Program-made: the position numbers and the translations under genes
Source of the DNA: an uncultured Bacteroidales bacterium
GTDB lineage: Bacteria > Bacteroidota > Bacteroidia > Bacteroidales > G3-4614
Length of the DNA: 64,000 bases
Reading direction: 5' to 3'
Assembly (NCBI GenBank): GCA_949297125.1
Contig: CASFRS010000020.1
Location: 20,817 to 84,816 of the forward strand
Shown: positions 25,967 through 33,617 of the stretch, one piece after another
Layout: each line of letters starts with the position of its first letter
Numbering within the stretch: position 1 is the stretch's first letter
Notes under the pieces: generated by a model
The model's database searches: none
Seen by the model: the letters and a program-made list of their open reading frames with translations, nothing else
What the model was told of the DNA's origin: nothing

Positions 25967-27175
25967 ATGTCGGATAAAGAGAGGATATTACTGGTAAACA
26001 AGTTCTATTACCCCCGCGGCGGAGACTGTATCCAGATGATGGCGGTAGAGAGGCTGTTGAAGCAGCAAGGCCATGAAGTTGCGGTGTTCGCCATGCAGTA
26101 TCCTGCGAATACCGATTCGGAGTATTCGGGGTATTTCCCCCCGCAGGTTGATTTTTCGGGCAGTGCGGCAGACCGCATCCGTGCAGCGGCACGCGTGCTG
26201 GGGTACGGCGGTGTGCGCAGCCGTTTCAGACAGATGCTCCGCGATTTCTCCCCCGCCGTGGTTCACTTGCACAATATCCATTCTTATTTGTCGCCGGTAG
26301 TGGCCGAAGAGGCGAAAAGGCATGGATGCCGCGTAGTCTGGACGTTGCACGACTATAAGCTGGCATGTCCGTCGTATTCCTGCCTTTCCGACGGGAAACC
26401 GTGCGAAGCCTGTTTCGCCGACAAGACAAGCGTCATGAAAAAACGCTGTATGAAAGGGAGTATGGCAGCAAGTATCATGGCATACATCGAGGCAGAAATA
26501 TGGAATATAAAACGTCTGTGCCGGGCGACCGATACATTCATCTGTCCCAGCCGTTTTATGGCGGAGGCCATGATTCGGGGGGGGGTACCGTCCGGAAAGA
26601 TAGAAGTGCTGAACAATTTCATCGACATGGCTGAAATCGTAACGCCCGCATCAGCCACTGACGGAGACGGACGGGGCGACTACTACTGCTATGTAGGGCG
26701 TCTGTCGGCGGAAAAAGGGGTGGAAACGCTTCTGAAAGCGGCGACAACATTGCCGTACAGGTTGAAAATAGCAGGAACAGGTCCTTTGGCAGACTACCTG
26801 AAAGCGGCATATGCAAGCCCCAATATAGAATTTCTGGGGCAACTCGGGCGTCCTGGCATTATGGAGCTGTTGGCCTCGGCGCGCTTTTCCGTCATGCCGT
26901 CGGAAGTGTATGAAAATAATCCGTTGGGGGTCATAGAATCGCTCTGCTCAGGTACTCCGGTTATAGGGGCGGACATAGGCGGAATACCCGAACTGTTGGA
27001 CAGGGACAACGGAAGGCTTTTCAAGCCATTCAGCGTGGAGAGTCTCGTGCAGGCAATAGAGGAGGTGTCCGGTATCGGAAAATTCGATTACGGCAAAATA
27101 GCCGGAGAGGCACGCAAACGTTTCTCGTCGGATAACTATTATAAAAAAATAACGGAAATATATAACGGAAAATAA
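25967..27175 (+). CDS. Glycosyltransferase, GT4 family, with an in-frame poly-G tract
   Basis: A 402-residue GT-B enzyme. N-terminal motifs are NKFYYPRGGDCIQMM and VVHLHNIHSYLSP; the linker LHDYKLACPSYSCLSDGKPCEAC has several cysteines, common in one GT4 branch. The C-terminal domain has YVGRLSAEKGVETLL, IAGTGPL and EVYENNPLGVIESLCSGTPVI with the EX7E motif. A run of nine G at 26577-26585 lies in the codons for Arg-Gly-Gly-Val; a one-base slip would truncate the enzyme in its centre, so it may switch on and off. In this window the frame is intact. Confidence 0.92.
   Translation: MSDKERILLVNKFYYPRGGDCIQMMAVERLLKQQGHEVAVFAMQYPANTDSEYSGYFPPQVDFSGSAADRIRAAARVLGYGGVRSRFRQMLRDFSPAVVHLHNIHSYLSPVVAEEAKRHGCRVVWTLHDYKLACPSYSCLSDGKPCEACFADKTSVMKKRCMKGSMAASIMAYIEAEIWNIKRLCRATDTFICPSRFMAEAMIRGGVPSGKIEVLNNFIDMAEIVTPASATDGDGRGDYYCYVGRLSAEKGVETLLKAATTLPYRLKIAGTGPLADYLKAAYASPNIEFLGQLGRPGIMELLASARFSVMPSEVYENNPLGVIESLCSGTPVIGADIGGIPELLDRDNGRLFKPFSVESLVQAIEEVSGIGKFDYGKIAGEARKRFSSDNYYKKITEIYNGK
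26577..26585 (+). repeat. Poly-G tract (9 G) inside the GT4 gene
   Basis: Nine consecutive G interrupted by no other base, inside the reading frame at about codons 204-207. Gain or loss of one G would shift the frame. Confidence 0.9.
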
Positions 27176-27314
27176 ATGCCGCCCATATCCCTGCGATTGT
27201 TCTAATACATGGAATCCCGGGCGGCGGAAACAGTAAAATAAATATAAAATAAATACAATTTTCCTTTCCGGTATCCGTTTTATAAATATTAGGAAAGGAC
27301 AATAGACAGCAGAC

Positions 27315-28418
27315 ATGAATATCCCGGCACCAACCGATATAAGCATAATAGTAACATACCGTTGCCCCATGCGTTGCAAGATGTGCAACATATGGCAGAA
27401 CCCTACCGCGAAAGAGGAGGAAATAAAACCGGAAGTGCTTAAAAAACTTCCCGAGCTCAAATTCATAAACATAACGGGGGGCGAACCTTTTGTAAGGGAA
27501 GACATAGAAGAAATCGTGGCGATAGCATTCACCAAGTCTCCGCGCGTAGTAATCTCCACATCGGGTTGGTTTGAAGAAAAGATAATAAAGCTGGCCGAAC
27601 GCTTTCCCAATATAGGCATACGTATAAGCATAGAGGGGCTGGCGTGCAAGAATGACGATTTGCGCGGGCGGCAAGGAGGGTTCGACAAAGGGTTGCGCAC
27701 GTTGCTAAGGCTGCGTGAAATGGGCATAAAGGACGTCGGGTTCGGCATAACCGTATCCAACAACAATTCCGAAGACATGCTCTCCCTGTACCGCCTTTCC
27801 AGACAGCTGGACATGGAGTTTGCAACTGCCGCATTCCACAACTCCTACTATTTCCACAAATACGACAATACGATAACTAATATCGAAGGCGTTTGCGGGA
27901 ATTTCGAGAAACTGATAAACATGCAGATGCGAGAGACACATCCGAAATCGTGGTTCCGCGCCTACTTCAACATGGGCATAATAAACTACATAGAAGGCAA
28001 CCGGCGCATGCTCCCTTGCGAGGCGGGGTCGGTAAACTGTTTTGTCGACCCGTCGGGCGAAATATATCCTTGCAACGGGCTGGAAGAACAGTATTGGAAG
28101 GAGAGCATGGGGAACATAAATACGGCATCGACGTTCCAAGAAATATGGAACAGCCCTCAAGCCGAAAAAGTAAGGGCGAAAGTCCGCACCTGCCCCAAAA
28201 ACTGCTGGATGGTAGGGACTGCCTCGCCGGTAATGAAAAAGTACATACGCCACCCGTTGAAATGGGTGCTCCGCAACAAACTCAGGGTGATGACCGGGCG
28301 ACCCGTATGCATAGACAAAAAATACTGCGACGTAGGACAAGACCCCAGGCAAGGCACGTTGTATGCCGCCCGTAGGGAAGGGGACGGTACGGCAGTCGGA
28401 GAAAAACATAAACAGTAA
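27315..28418 (+). CDS. Radical SAM/SPASM domain protein
   Basis: A 367-residue enzyme with the radical SAM cluster motif C17-x3-C21-x2-C24 and the GGEP motif near residue 55. A C-terminal SPASM-type region has cysteines at 235, 242, 253, 293 and 297 that would bind auxiliary Fe-S clusters, and extra cysteines lie at 332 and 338. SPASM proteins modify peptides, heparinase-type proteins or small molecules by radical chemistry. Here it sits between two GT4 genes in the polysaccharide locus, so a sugar or an anchoring molecule is a possible substrate. No precursor peptide gene was noticed next to it. Function not assigned. Confidence 0.9.
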   Translation: MNIPAPTDISIIVTYRCPMRCKMCNIWQNPTAKEEEIKPEVLKKLPELKFINITGGEPFVREDIEEIVAIAFTKSPRVVISTSGWFEEKIIKLAERFPNIGIRISIEGLACKNDDLRGRQGGFDKGLRTLLRLREMGIKDVGFGITVSNNNSEDMLSLYRLSRQLDMEFATAAFHNSYYFHKYDNTITNIEGVCGNFEKLINMQMRETHPKSWFRAYFNMGIINYIEGNRRMLPCEAGSVNCFVDPSGEIYPCNGLEEQYWKESMGNINTASTFQEIWNSPQAEKVRAKVRTCPKNCWMVGTASPVMKKYIRHPLKWVLRNKLRVMTGRPVCIDKKYCDVGQDPRQGTLYAARREGDGTAVGEKHKQ

Positions 28419-28424
28419 CGGACG

Positions 28425-29549
28425 GTGGCTCAAAGCAATCGCAAATACAGGGTAGTAGTAACCGGGACAAGGGGGATTCCGCATATAATGGGCGGCGTAG
28501 AGACCCATTGCGAGAACCTGTATCCCTATATTGTAAAAGCAGGGTACGACGTAACCGTAGTGCGGCGCAGTTGCCATATAAGGGAGTCTGAACCGATTAA
28601 AGAGTACAAAGGAATAGGGCTCAAGGATATATACGCTCCGCGCAAGAAGAGCGCGGAGGCCATAATACATACGTTCCTTGCCGTACTGTATGCGAAAAGA
28701 GCGAAAGCCGACATATTGCACATACATGCAATCGGCCCGTCGTTGATGCTGCCTCTTGCCAGAGTGGCGGGTCTCAGGACTGTTGTAACCCACCACGGGG
28801 CCGATTACGACAGGAAAAAATGGAACAGGATTGCCCGATACATGCTGCGTAAAGGCGAGAAGTTCGCAGCCCGGTATGCCGACCGCCTGATTGTAATATC
28901 GCAGGGCATAAAAAACGATATGGCCGTAAAGTACGGGAGGGATGAAACAACGTTGATATACAACGGGGTGCCCGAAGCCAGGATACGGAAAACCACGAAC
29001 TATATAGCCGCTAACGGCCTTGTTCCCGGAAAATACATCCTTGCCGTAGGGAGGTTTGTTGAAGAAAAAGGTTTCGACGACCTGATAGATGCGTTCGCGC
29101 TGCTGAAGCCCGAGGGGTACAAGCTTGTCATAGCAGGCGATGCCGACCATGATACCGATTATTCCGTACGTCTGAAAAGGAAGGCTCTTGGACAAGGCGT
29201 GGTACTGACCGGTTTTATCAAGGGCGAACCGCTGGAGGAGTTGTTGACGCACGCGCGCCTGTTTGTCCTCCCGTCGTATCACGAAGGGTTGCCCATTTCC
29301 CTGCTGGAAGCCATGAGCTATGGCAGGGATGTTCTTGTAAGCGATATAGAGGCGAACCGCCTGCCCGAACTCGAACCGTCCGACATGTTTGAAACCGGCT
29401 CGGTGGAATCGCTGAAAAACGCCATGGGGCGCAAACTCCGGAACAGGAATGGCGAAGCCCGCAAGTACGACATGGGCAAATACGACTGGGCGAATATAGC
29501 GGTGCAGACGGCCGGGGTGTACGAATCCATATTGAAAGGCGACAGATGA
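28425..29549 (+). CDS. Glycosyltransferase, GT4 family (GTG start)
   Basis: A 374-residue GT-B enzyme. The start TGTRGIPHIMGGVETHCENLYP is typical of the branch that also contains rhamnosyltransferases of the DUF1972 type. The C-terminal domain has YILAVGRFVEEKGFDDL, VIAGDADHDTDY, LTGFIKGEPLEE and YHEGLPISLLEAM with the EX7E motif. Translation must begin at GTG (28425-28427), since no ATG lies close upstream in frame and the fold starts within ten residues. It follows the radical SAM gene by six bases and overlaps the next gene by four. Confidence 0.9.
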   Translation: MAQSNRKYRVVVTGTRGIPHIMGGVETHCENLYPYIVKAGYDVTVVRRSCHIRESEPIKEYKGIGLKDIYAPRKKSAEAIIHTFLAVLYAKRAKADILHIHAIGPSLMLPLARVAGLRTVVTHHGADYDRKKWNRIARYMLRKGEKFAARYADRLIVISQGIKNDMAVKYGRDETTLIYNGVPEARIRKTTNYIAANGLVPGKYILAVGRFVEEKGFDDLIDAFALLKPEGYKLVIAGDADHDTDYSVRLKRKALGQGVVLTGFIKGEPLEELLTHARLFVLPSYHEGLPISLLEAMSYGRDVLVSDIEANRLPELEPSDMFETGSVESLKNAMGRKLRNRNGEARKYDMGKYDWANIAVQTAGVYESILKGDR

Positions 29550-29971
29550 AAAAGGCGTTCATATATATCATCCTGCTTCTCTCTGCGACGGTATCATGCT
29601 CGGATGGCAATGACGGCGCAGACATATGCGGGCGTTGGCAGCTCAGACAGTCGGTGTATCCTGCCCGTACGGTAACGACCGATTCGGTTTTTTACAGTTT
29701 CGACAGCGGGGTATTCCTGTTGCAGACCCTTCTGCCGTACAACCATGAATCTGAACAGAGTTTCGGCAGGTACGCAATAACGGGCGATTCGATAATAATG
29801 ACCGTACCCGAACCTTATCTCGGACAGGCCAAGGCAAACAGGCATTACGACTGGCATACTGCGGAACGCCGTTTTGCCGTACGGACACTTACCGGCAGCA
29901 CTCTGGAACTCTCTGTCAATGCTTCCCGTACAGGGGCGGATACCATATACGTGTTCCGCAAATACAACTGA
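29546..29971 (+). CDS. Lipocalin-like lipoprotein of the polysaccharide locus
   Basis: A 141-residue protein with a lipoprotein signal peptide ending at Cys18 (SATVSC). It then has a short beta-rich domain beginning CGRWQLRQSVYP, with YAITGDSIIM and STLELSV strands like the lipocalin-like domains common in Bacteroidales. Its start overlaps the stop of the GT4 gene and its own stop overlaps the start of the Wzi gene by one base, so it is translated with both. A role as a periplasmic or outer-membrane helper of polymer export or surface attachment is inference from position. Confidence 0.7.
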   Translation: MKKAFIYIILLLSATVSCSDGNDGADICGRWQLRQSVYPARTVTTDSVFYSFDSGVFLLQTLLPYNHESEQSFGRYAITGDSIIMTVPEPYLGQAKANRHYDWHTAERRFAVRTLTGSTLELSVNASRTGADTIYVFRKYN

Positions 29972-31464
29972 TGCGCGCCATGAACAGAATAACAGCGATA
30001 ATCCTTGCATTCATGACATCCGCGGCCTTTGCCGGGGATTTTTCCATGCGCTATTCGGTGGAAGCCGACGCCTATGGCGGAGGCGGGAAGTTCATGCCGT
30101 TCTATATGATGAACAATACGTCGGGAGTAGTATCGTACAAGCCCAACAGCGGGTATTTGCGGGCGGGCGTATTCAAGGATGCCGTAAAGGACAAGAGATT
30201 TACGTATGCGTTCGGCCTTGAACTGACAGGAGGGTACAGAGGCGATGCCGACATATATATCCAGCAGGCCTATATCGACGCCCGGCTGAAATCGTGGAGC
30301 ATATTTGCAGGAGCCAGGGAAGAATATTCCATGTTGTGGGACAAGGCGTTGAGCAGCGGGAGCATGATATGGAGCGGTAATTCGCGTCCCATACCGCAGG
30401 TTTACATAGGCCTCCCGCAGTTTACGGAAGTCCCGTTTGCAAAAGGGCTTTTCCGCGCAAGAGGAGGCGTATCGTACGGGTGGTATACCGATTACCTGTA
30501 TCAGAAAGAGATGCGTTCGCCCGATACCCGGTATACGCAAGGGCTGCTTTATCACCGGAAGAACCTCGTGCTTGAAATAGGCCGTGCCGACCGTTCCTTT
30601 TACGGGACGATAGGAATAGATATGGCCGCGCAGTTCGGCGGGACGGTAAAAAACGTCCGCAGGAACGACGGCACGCATTACGATGTAAAGTTCAATTCCG
30701 GCATAAAAGAGTATTTCAAGGTAATGGTACCCCTTTCCGGGGGCGACGATTCCCCCCGGATTGACCAGGTAAACGTTACCGGCAACCATGTGGGGATATA
30801 CATCCTGTCGGTAGGGTACAGGAAATCGGGGTGGGACGTAAAGGCCTATTACGAGCATTATTTCGACGACCATTCGGGGATGATATTCAAGAACCGGTGC
30901 GACGGCTTGTGGGGTGTGTCTGTTACGACCGACAAGAGTTTTCCCGTTGAGGGGTTCACTTTTGAAATAATGAATGCCACCAGCCAGAGCGGTCCGTTCC
31001 TTTACGATGCTACCGAGGCCATACCGGTTCAGGTAAGCGCCGGCGACCACTATTACGGACACATGCTGTATAACGGGTGGACGCACCGCGGGCATACGCA
31101 AGGGACGCCTTTCATAACGTCGCCGCTGTACAACGGAGACGGCTTTCTCGGGATAACCAACAATATAAGCCTGGCGTACCACGGCGGGATAAGGGGTACT
31201 ATAGTTGACGGGCTCAAATACCGTGCGCTTGCATCCTTCCAGAAAGGGTGGGGTACGCCTTATGCCCCTTCAACCGATATAACGCGCCAGTTTTCGGCAT
31301 TGCTGGAGTTTGCATATACCCCGCGGCAACTCATGGGCTGGGATTTCGTGTTTTCGGGGGCTGTCGATGCCGGGACGCTTTTCGGCGATAACTGGGGCAT
31401 TAGGGTTGGTGTGAAAAAATCGGGGACGCTGGTCCCATGGCCGTTGAAAAACCGAAAGAAATGA
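29971..31464 (+). CDS. Capsule assembly protein, Wzi family
   Basis: A 497-residue outer-membrane beta-barrel protein. The signal peptide (MNRITAIILAFMTSAAFAG) is followed by the Wzi-type barrel with GYLRAGVFKD, IYIQQAYIDARLKSWSIFAG and a repeated pattern of aromatic strand ends up to the final phase around WDFVFSGAVDAGTLFGDNWGIRVGV. In E. coli, Wzi acts as a lectin that helps fix the capsule to the cell. The presence of Wzi suggests that the polymer is at least partly retained on the surface. An ATG nine bases downstream is an alternative start. It is the last gene of the locus. Confidence 0.9.
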   Translation: MRAMNRITAIILAFMTSAAFAGDFSMRYSVEADAYGGGGKFMPFYMMNNTSGVVSYKPNSGYLRAGVFKDAVKDKRFTYAFGLELTGGYRGDADIYIQQAYIDARLKSWSIFAGAREEYSMLWDKALSSGSMIWSGNSRPIPQVYIGLPQFTEVPFAKGLFRARGGVSYGWYTDYLYQKEMRSPDTRYTQGLLYHRKNLVLEIGRADRSFYGTIGIDMAAQFGGTVKNVRRNDGTHYDVKFNSGIKEYFKVMVPLSGGDDSPRIDQVNVTGNHVGIYILSVGYRKSGWDVKAYYEHYFDDHSGMIFKNRCDGLWGVSVTTDKSFPVEGFTFEIMNATSQSGPFLYDATEAIPVQVSAGDHYYGHMLYNGWTHRGHTQGTPFITSPLYNGDGFLGITNNISLAYHGGIRGTIVDGLKYRALASFQKGWGTPYAPSTDITRQFSALLEFAYTPRQLMGWDFVFSGAVDAGTLFGDNWGIRVGVKKSGTLVPWPLKNRKK

Positions 31465-31564
31465 CAGCGATCCCCGGGCGTTATGCGGCGGGTGCTGCAA
31501 TTACACAAGTTCAGTTACAGTGCAGGCGGCATGCAATCCGTACCCGCAACAGTATGCGGATGAA

Positions 31565-31603
31565 ATAAAAAAGGAGTGCACAGGATATATTCCGGTGCAC
31601 TCC
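31565..31603 (-). terminator. Terminator of the DUF3332 gene
   Basis: On the minus strand the hairpin GGAGTGCAC ... GTGCACTCC is followed by TTTTTTATTTC, 31 bases after the stop codon. Confidence 0.85.
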
Positions 31604-31633
31604 GCCTGTTTGTATAACCCTGTATGGAAAGGG

Positions 31634-32182
31634 CTATTTCATTGCAAGTTCCGACTGGGCCTTTACGAGTTCTTCAAAAGCCATTACGCCGCTTTTCGAC
31701 AGTTCAACGTTTATGGCCTCCCCGTTTGCTCCGTAAACGTTGACATGGTTGTCGTCCACAAAGGTCAGGAATTTCTTGCATTCGCCGTTTACTATTGCGC
31801 TCCAGCTGTCATCGCTCTTGTCAAATACGAGTTCTACGGTTTCGTTGGTAGCCTCGTCGGTAATGGTGTAGCCGTTCTCGTGGCTGTTTATTACATATTT
31901 CGAGTTTTCTCCATCTATGTATTTTGTACCGTATACAGGATTTGTCCCTTTCCAGAATTCAATGGAGTTGATAACAAGAATATCTGCCAGAGCACATACC
32001 GAATATGCCGGAATAATAGTGAAGCAGAAGAACACCACTTCGTTGACCCATTTGTTCCCGCTTATGCTTTTGTTCCAGTCCAACAACTTGTGCGACAGTC
32101 CGAAAGAACCGATACACGAAGAGAATGTCAGGCAACCGCACAGCAGCATGATAATTGCCGCATTAAAACTGTTCCTTTTCAT
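31634..32182 (-). CDS. DUF3332 domain lipoprotein
   Basis: A 182-residue protein matching the DUF3332 pattern: lipoprotein signal with Cys23 (LTFSSCIGSFGLS), the conserved KLLDWNKSISGNKWVNEVVFFCFTIIPAYSVCALADILVINSIEFW with two hydrophobic segments, and a soluble C-terminal domain that ends in an amphipathic helix. The family is uncharacterised and widespread in Bacteroidetes and Proteobacteria. It has its own terminator and faces the polysaccharide operon head-on. Confidence 0.85.
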   Translation of the reverse strand: MKRNSFNAAIIMLLCGCLTFSSCIGSFGLSHKLLDWNKSISGNKWVNEVVFFCFTIIPAYSVCALADILVINSIEFWKGTNPVYGTKYIDGENSKYVINSHENGYTITDEATNETVELVFDKSDDSWSAIVNGECKKFLTFVDDNHVNVYGANGEAINVELSKSGVMAFEELVKAQSELAMK

Positions 32183-32391
32183 AACGCCTTGAATTTAAAA
32201 ATTAATATTACAGCATTTATATAAACGCTAAGATATAATAAAATATCTACAAGTGTCTGCTTATAATTGTTAAATAAACTGGTGTCGCGAATAATTCAAT
32301 CTTATCAATACCACAGGAACCGATATAAACAGAAAGGGCGTACCGATTAACACCGGCTTGCCCCGATGCTTAAAACCATAAAGTTGTGGGC

Positions 32392-33447
32392 CTATTTTAA
32401 TGCGCGGCGCTTTATCGCGGCAGAAGTCAGTATGCCGATAACCTTTTTTGCATAGTATGAAAAAACAACCGTAGCCCCGATACCGGTAACACAGACAACC
32501 AGATAGCGGATATTCGCATCGGCAATATAATTTTCCGGATTCAGTTTTTCAATTATGCGAAAAAAGATCATATGACACAGATAAATCTCAAGGGAAATAT
32601 TGCTGAGGAAATTGAAAACTCTGTTTTGCATCCATTTGTGTCTGTTGCCGACAGCGTAAATCAACCATAAAGAACAGACTACCAGCATGGGGATAACGCA
32701 GTGCAAGGTCCATTTTGACTGAGGGATGAGAAAGTACAGTATATTTGCGGCAATACAGACAAACAAGAGCCAGTTGCCGAGCCTTGCTGCAATATCGTGA
32801 AGAAAATCCTTATAAAGGAAGCAAAGACCTCCTGCAATTAAAAAAGAGGCCGAATACAATATGTTTATCCTTCCCGGATTCCAGTTGATGACACTCTCCG
32901 TAAAGAAGTATTCCTGGCATAAGAAGTTAATCACGAGCGATACGGAAAATACCGCCCATGCCCTGGTCTTATTGTCGATCAGAAATACAAAAAAGGGGAA
33001 GAGCATGTAGAACAGGAATATAAGTCCTATAAACCATCCCACGCCTATAACATCGAAACTCGACTTGGGCAGCAGGCCGAATACCAGGGTGCAGTTCATA
33101 AAACCTTGGGCAAGCGATATTTTGGAGAAGTTTAAAACTACGTCTATAATGCTCAGGAATGCAAAAAAGGGCAATATCCTCCAATATCTTTTGGTATAAA
33201 AATCATTTGGCGATATGCTTCCGTTTTTCATCCTCTCGTAATACCCGCAGCATACGGAAAAACTGCTGATTATCAGAAACAGCATTACAAGGTTTGTAAA
33301 CCATGGTATCAAAAGCGATGTAACGAATCCCATGTCGGGAGCCAATCTGGAATTTGCCTGATAATGCATCATGGCAATACCTATTGCAGACAGGGCTCTC
33401 AGCCCGTTTATGTTGTCGTATCTGATGTTCTTCGGTGTGGAGTTCAT
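32392..33447 (-). CDS. Membrane O-acyltransferase (Acyl_transf_3 family)
   Basis: A 351-residue protein with about ten membrane helices. Family features are the N-terminal NINGLRALSAIGIAMMHY with the catalytic-type His, YTKRYWRILP, GVGWFIGLIFLFYMLFPF and the C-terminal NISLEIYLCHMIFF. Members acetylate surface sugars from cytoplasmic acetyl-CoA. The gene looks AT-richer than its neighbours, which suggests acquisition by transfer. As an O-acetyltransferase next to the polysaccharide locus it is a good candidate to decorate that polymer. The start ATG at 33445-33447 fits the family. Confidence 0.88.
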   Translation of the reverse strand: MNSTPKNIRYDNINGLRALSAIGIAMMHYQANSRLAPDMGFVTSLLIPWFTNLVMLFLIISSFSVCCGYYERMKNGSISPNDFYTKRYWRILPFFAFLSIIDVVLNFSKISLAQGFMNCTLVFGLLPKSSFDVIGVGWFIGLIFLFYMLFPFFVFLIDNKTRAWAVFSVSLVINFLCQEYFFTESVINWNPGRINILYSASFLIAGGLCFLYKDFLHDIAARLGNWLLFVCIAANILYFLIPQSKWTLHCVIPMLVVCSLWLIYAVGNRHKWMQNRVFNFLSNISLEIYLCHMIFFRIIEKLNPENYIADANIRYLVVCVTGIGATVVFSYYAKKVIGILTSAAIKRRALK

Positions 33448-33469
33448 GATAAATGAAATACAGTAAGTT

Positions 33470-33498
33470 CAGGCCGTATCGTATATGGCCTGTTTTTT
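33470..33498 (+). terminator. Plus-oriented terminator-like hairpin upstream of the acyltransferase gene
   Basis: CAGGCC, an 11-base loop, GGCCTG and six T: a plus-strand terminator shape where no plus-strand gene ends. It lies in the leader of the minus-strand acyltransferase gene. Confidence 0.5.
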
Positions 33499-33581
33499 AC
33501 AATAAGGGGCGATGTAGAATATAATATATGTTCAGTCAACGATAATCTTTTTTGCGTTCGCTTTATCCGTAACAAAGTTGT

Positions 33582-33612
33582 AAAAAAGATATGGAACGAC
33601 CAATATTCCATA
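33582..33612 (-). terminator. Terminator of mltF
   Basis: On the minus strand TATGGAA, loop, TTCCATA, then TCTTTTTT, starting six bases after the mltF stop codon. Confidence 0.8.
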
Positions 33613-33617
33613 ATCGG

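Noticed and set aside
27705..29282. 525-codon open frame antisense to the radical SAM and GT4 genes
   Set aside because: Shadow of real genes; no domain recognisable.
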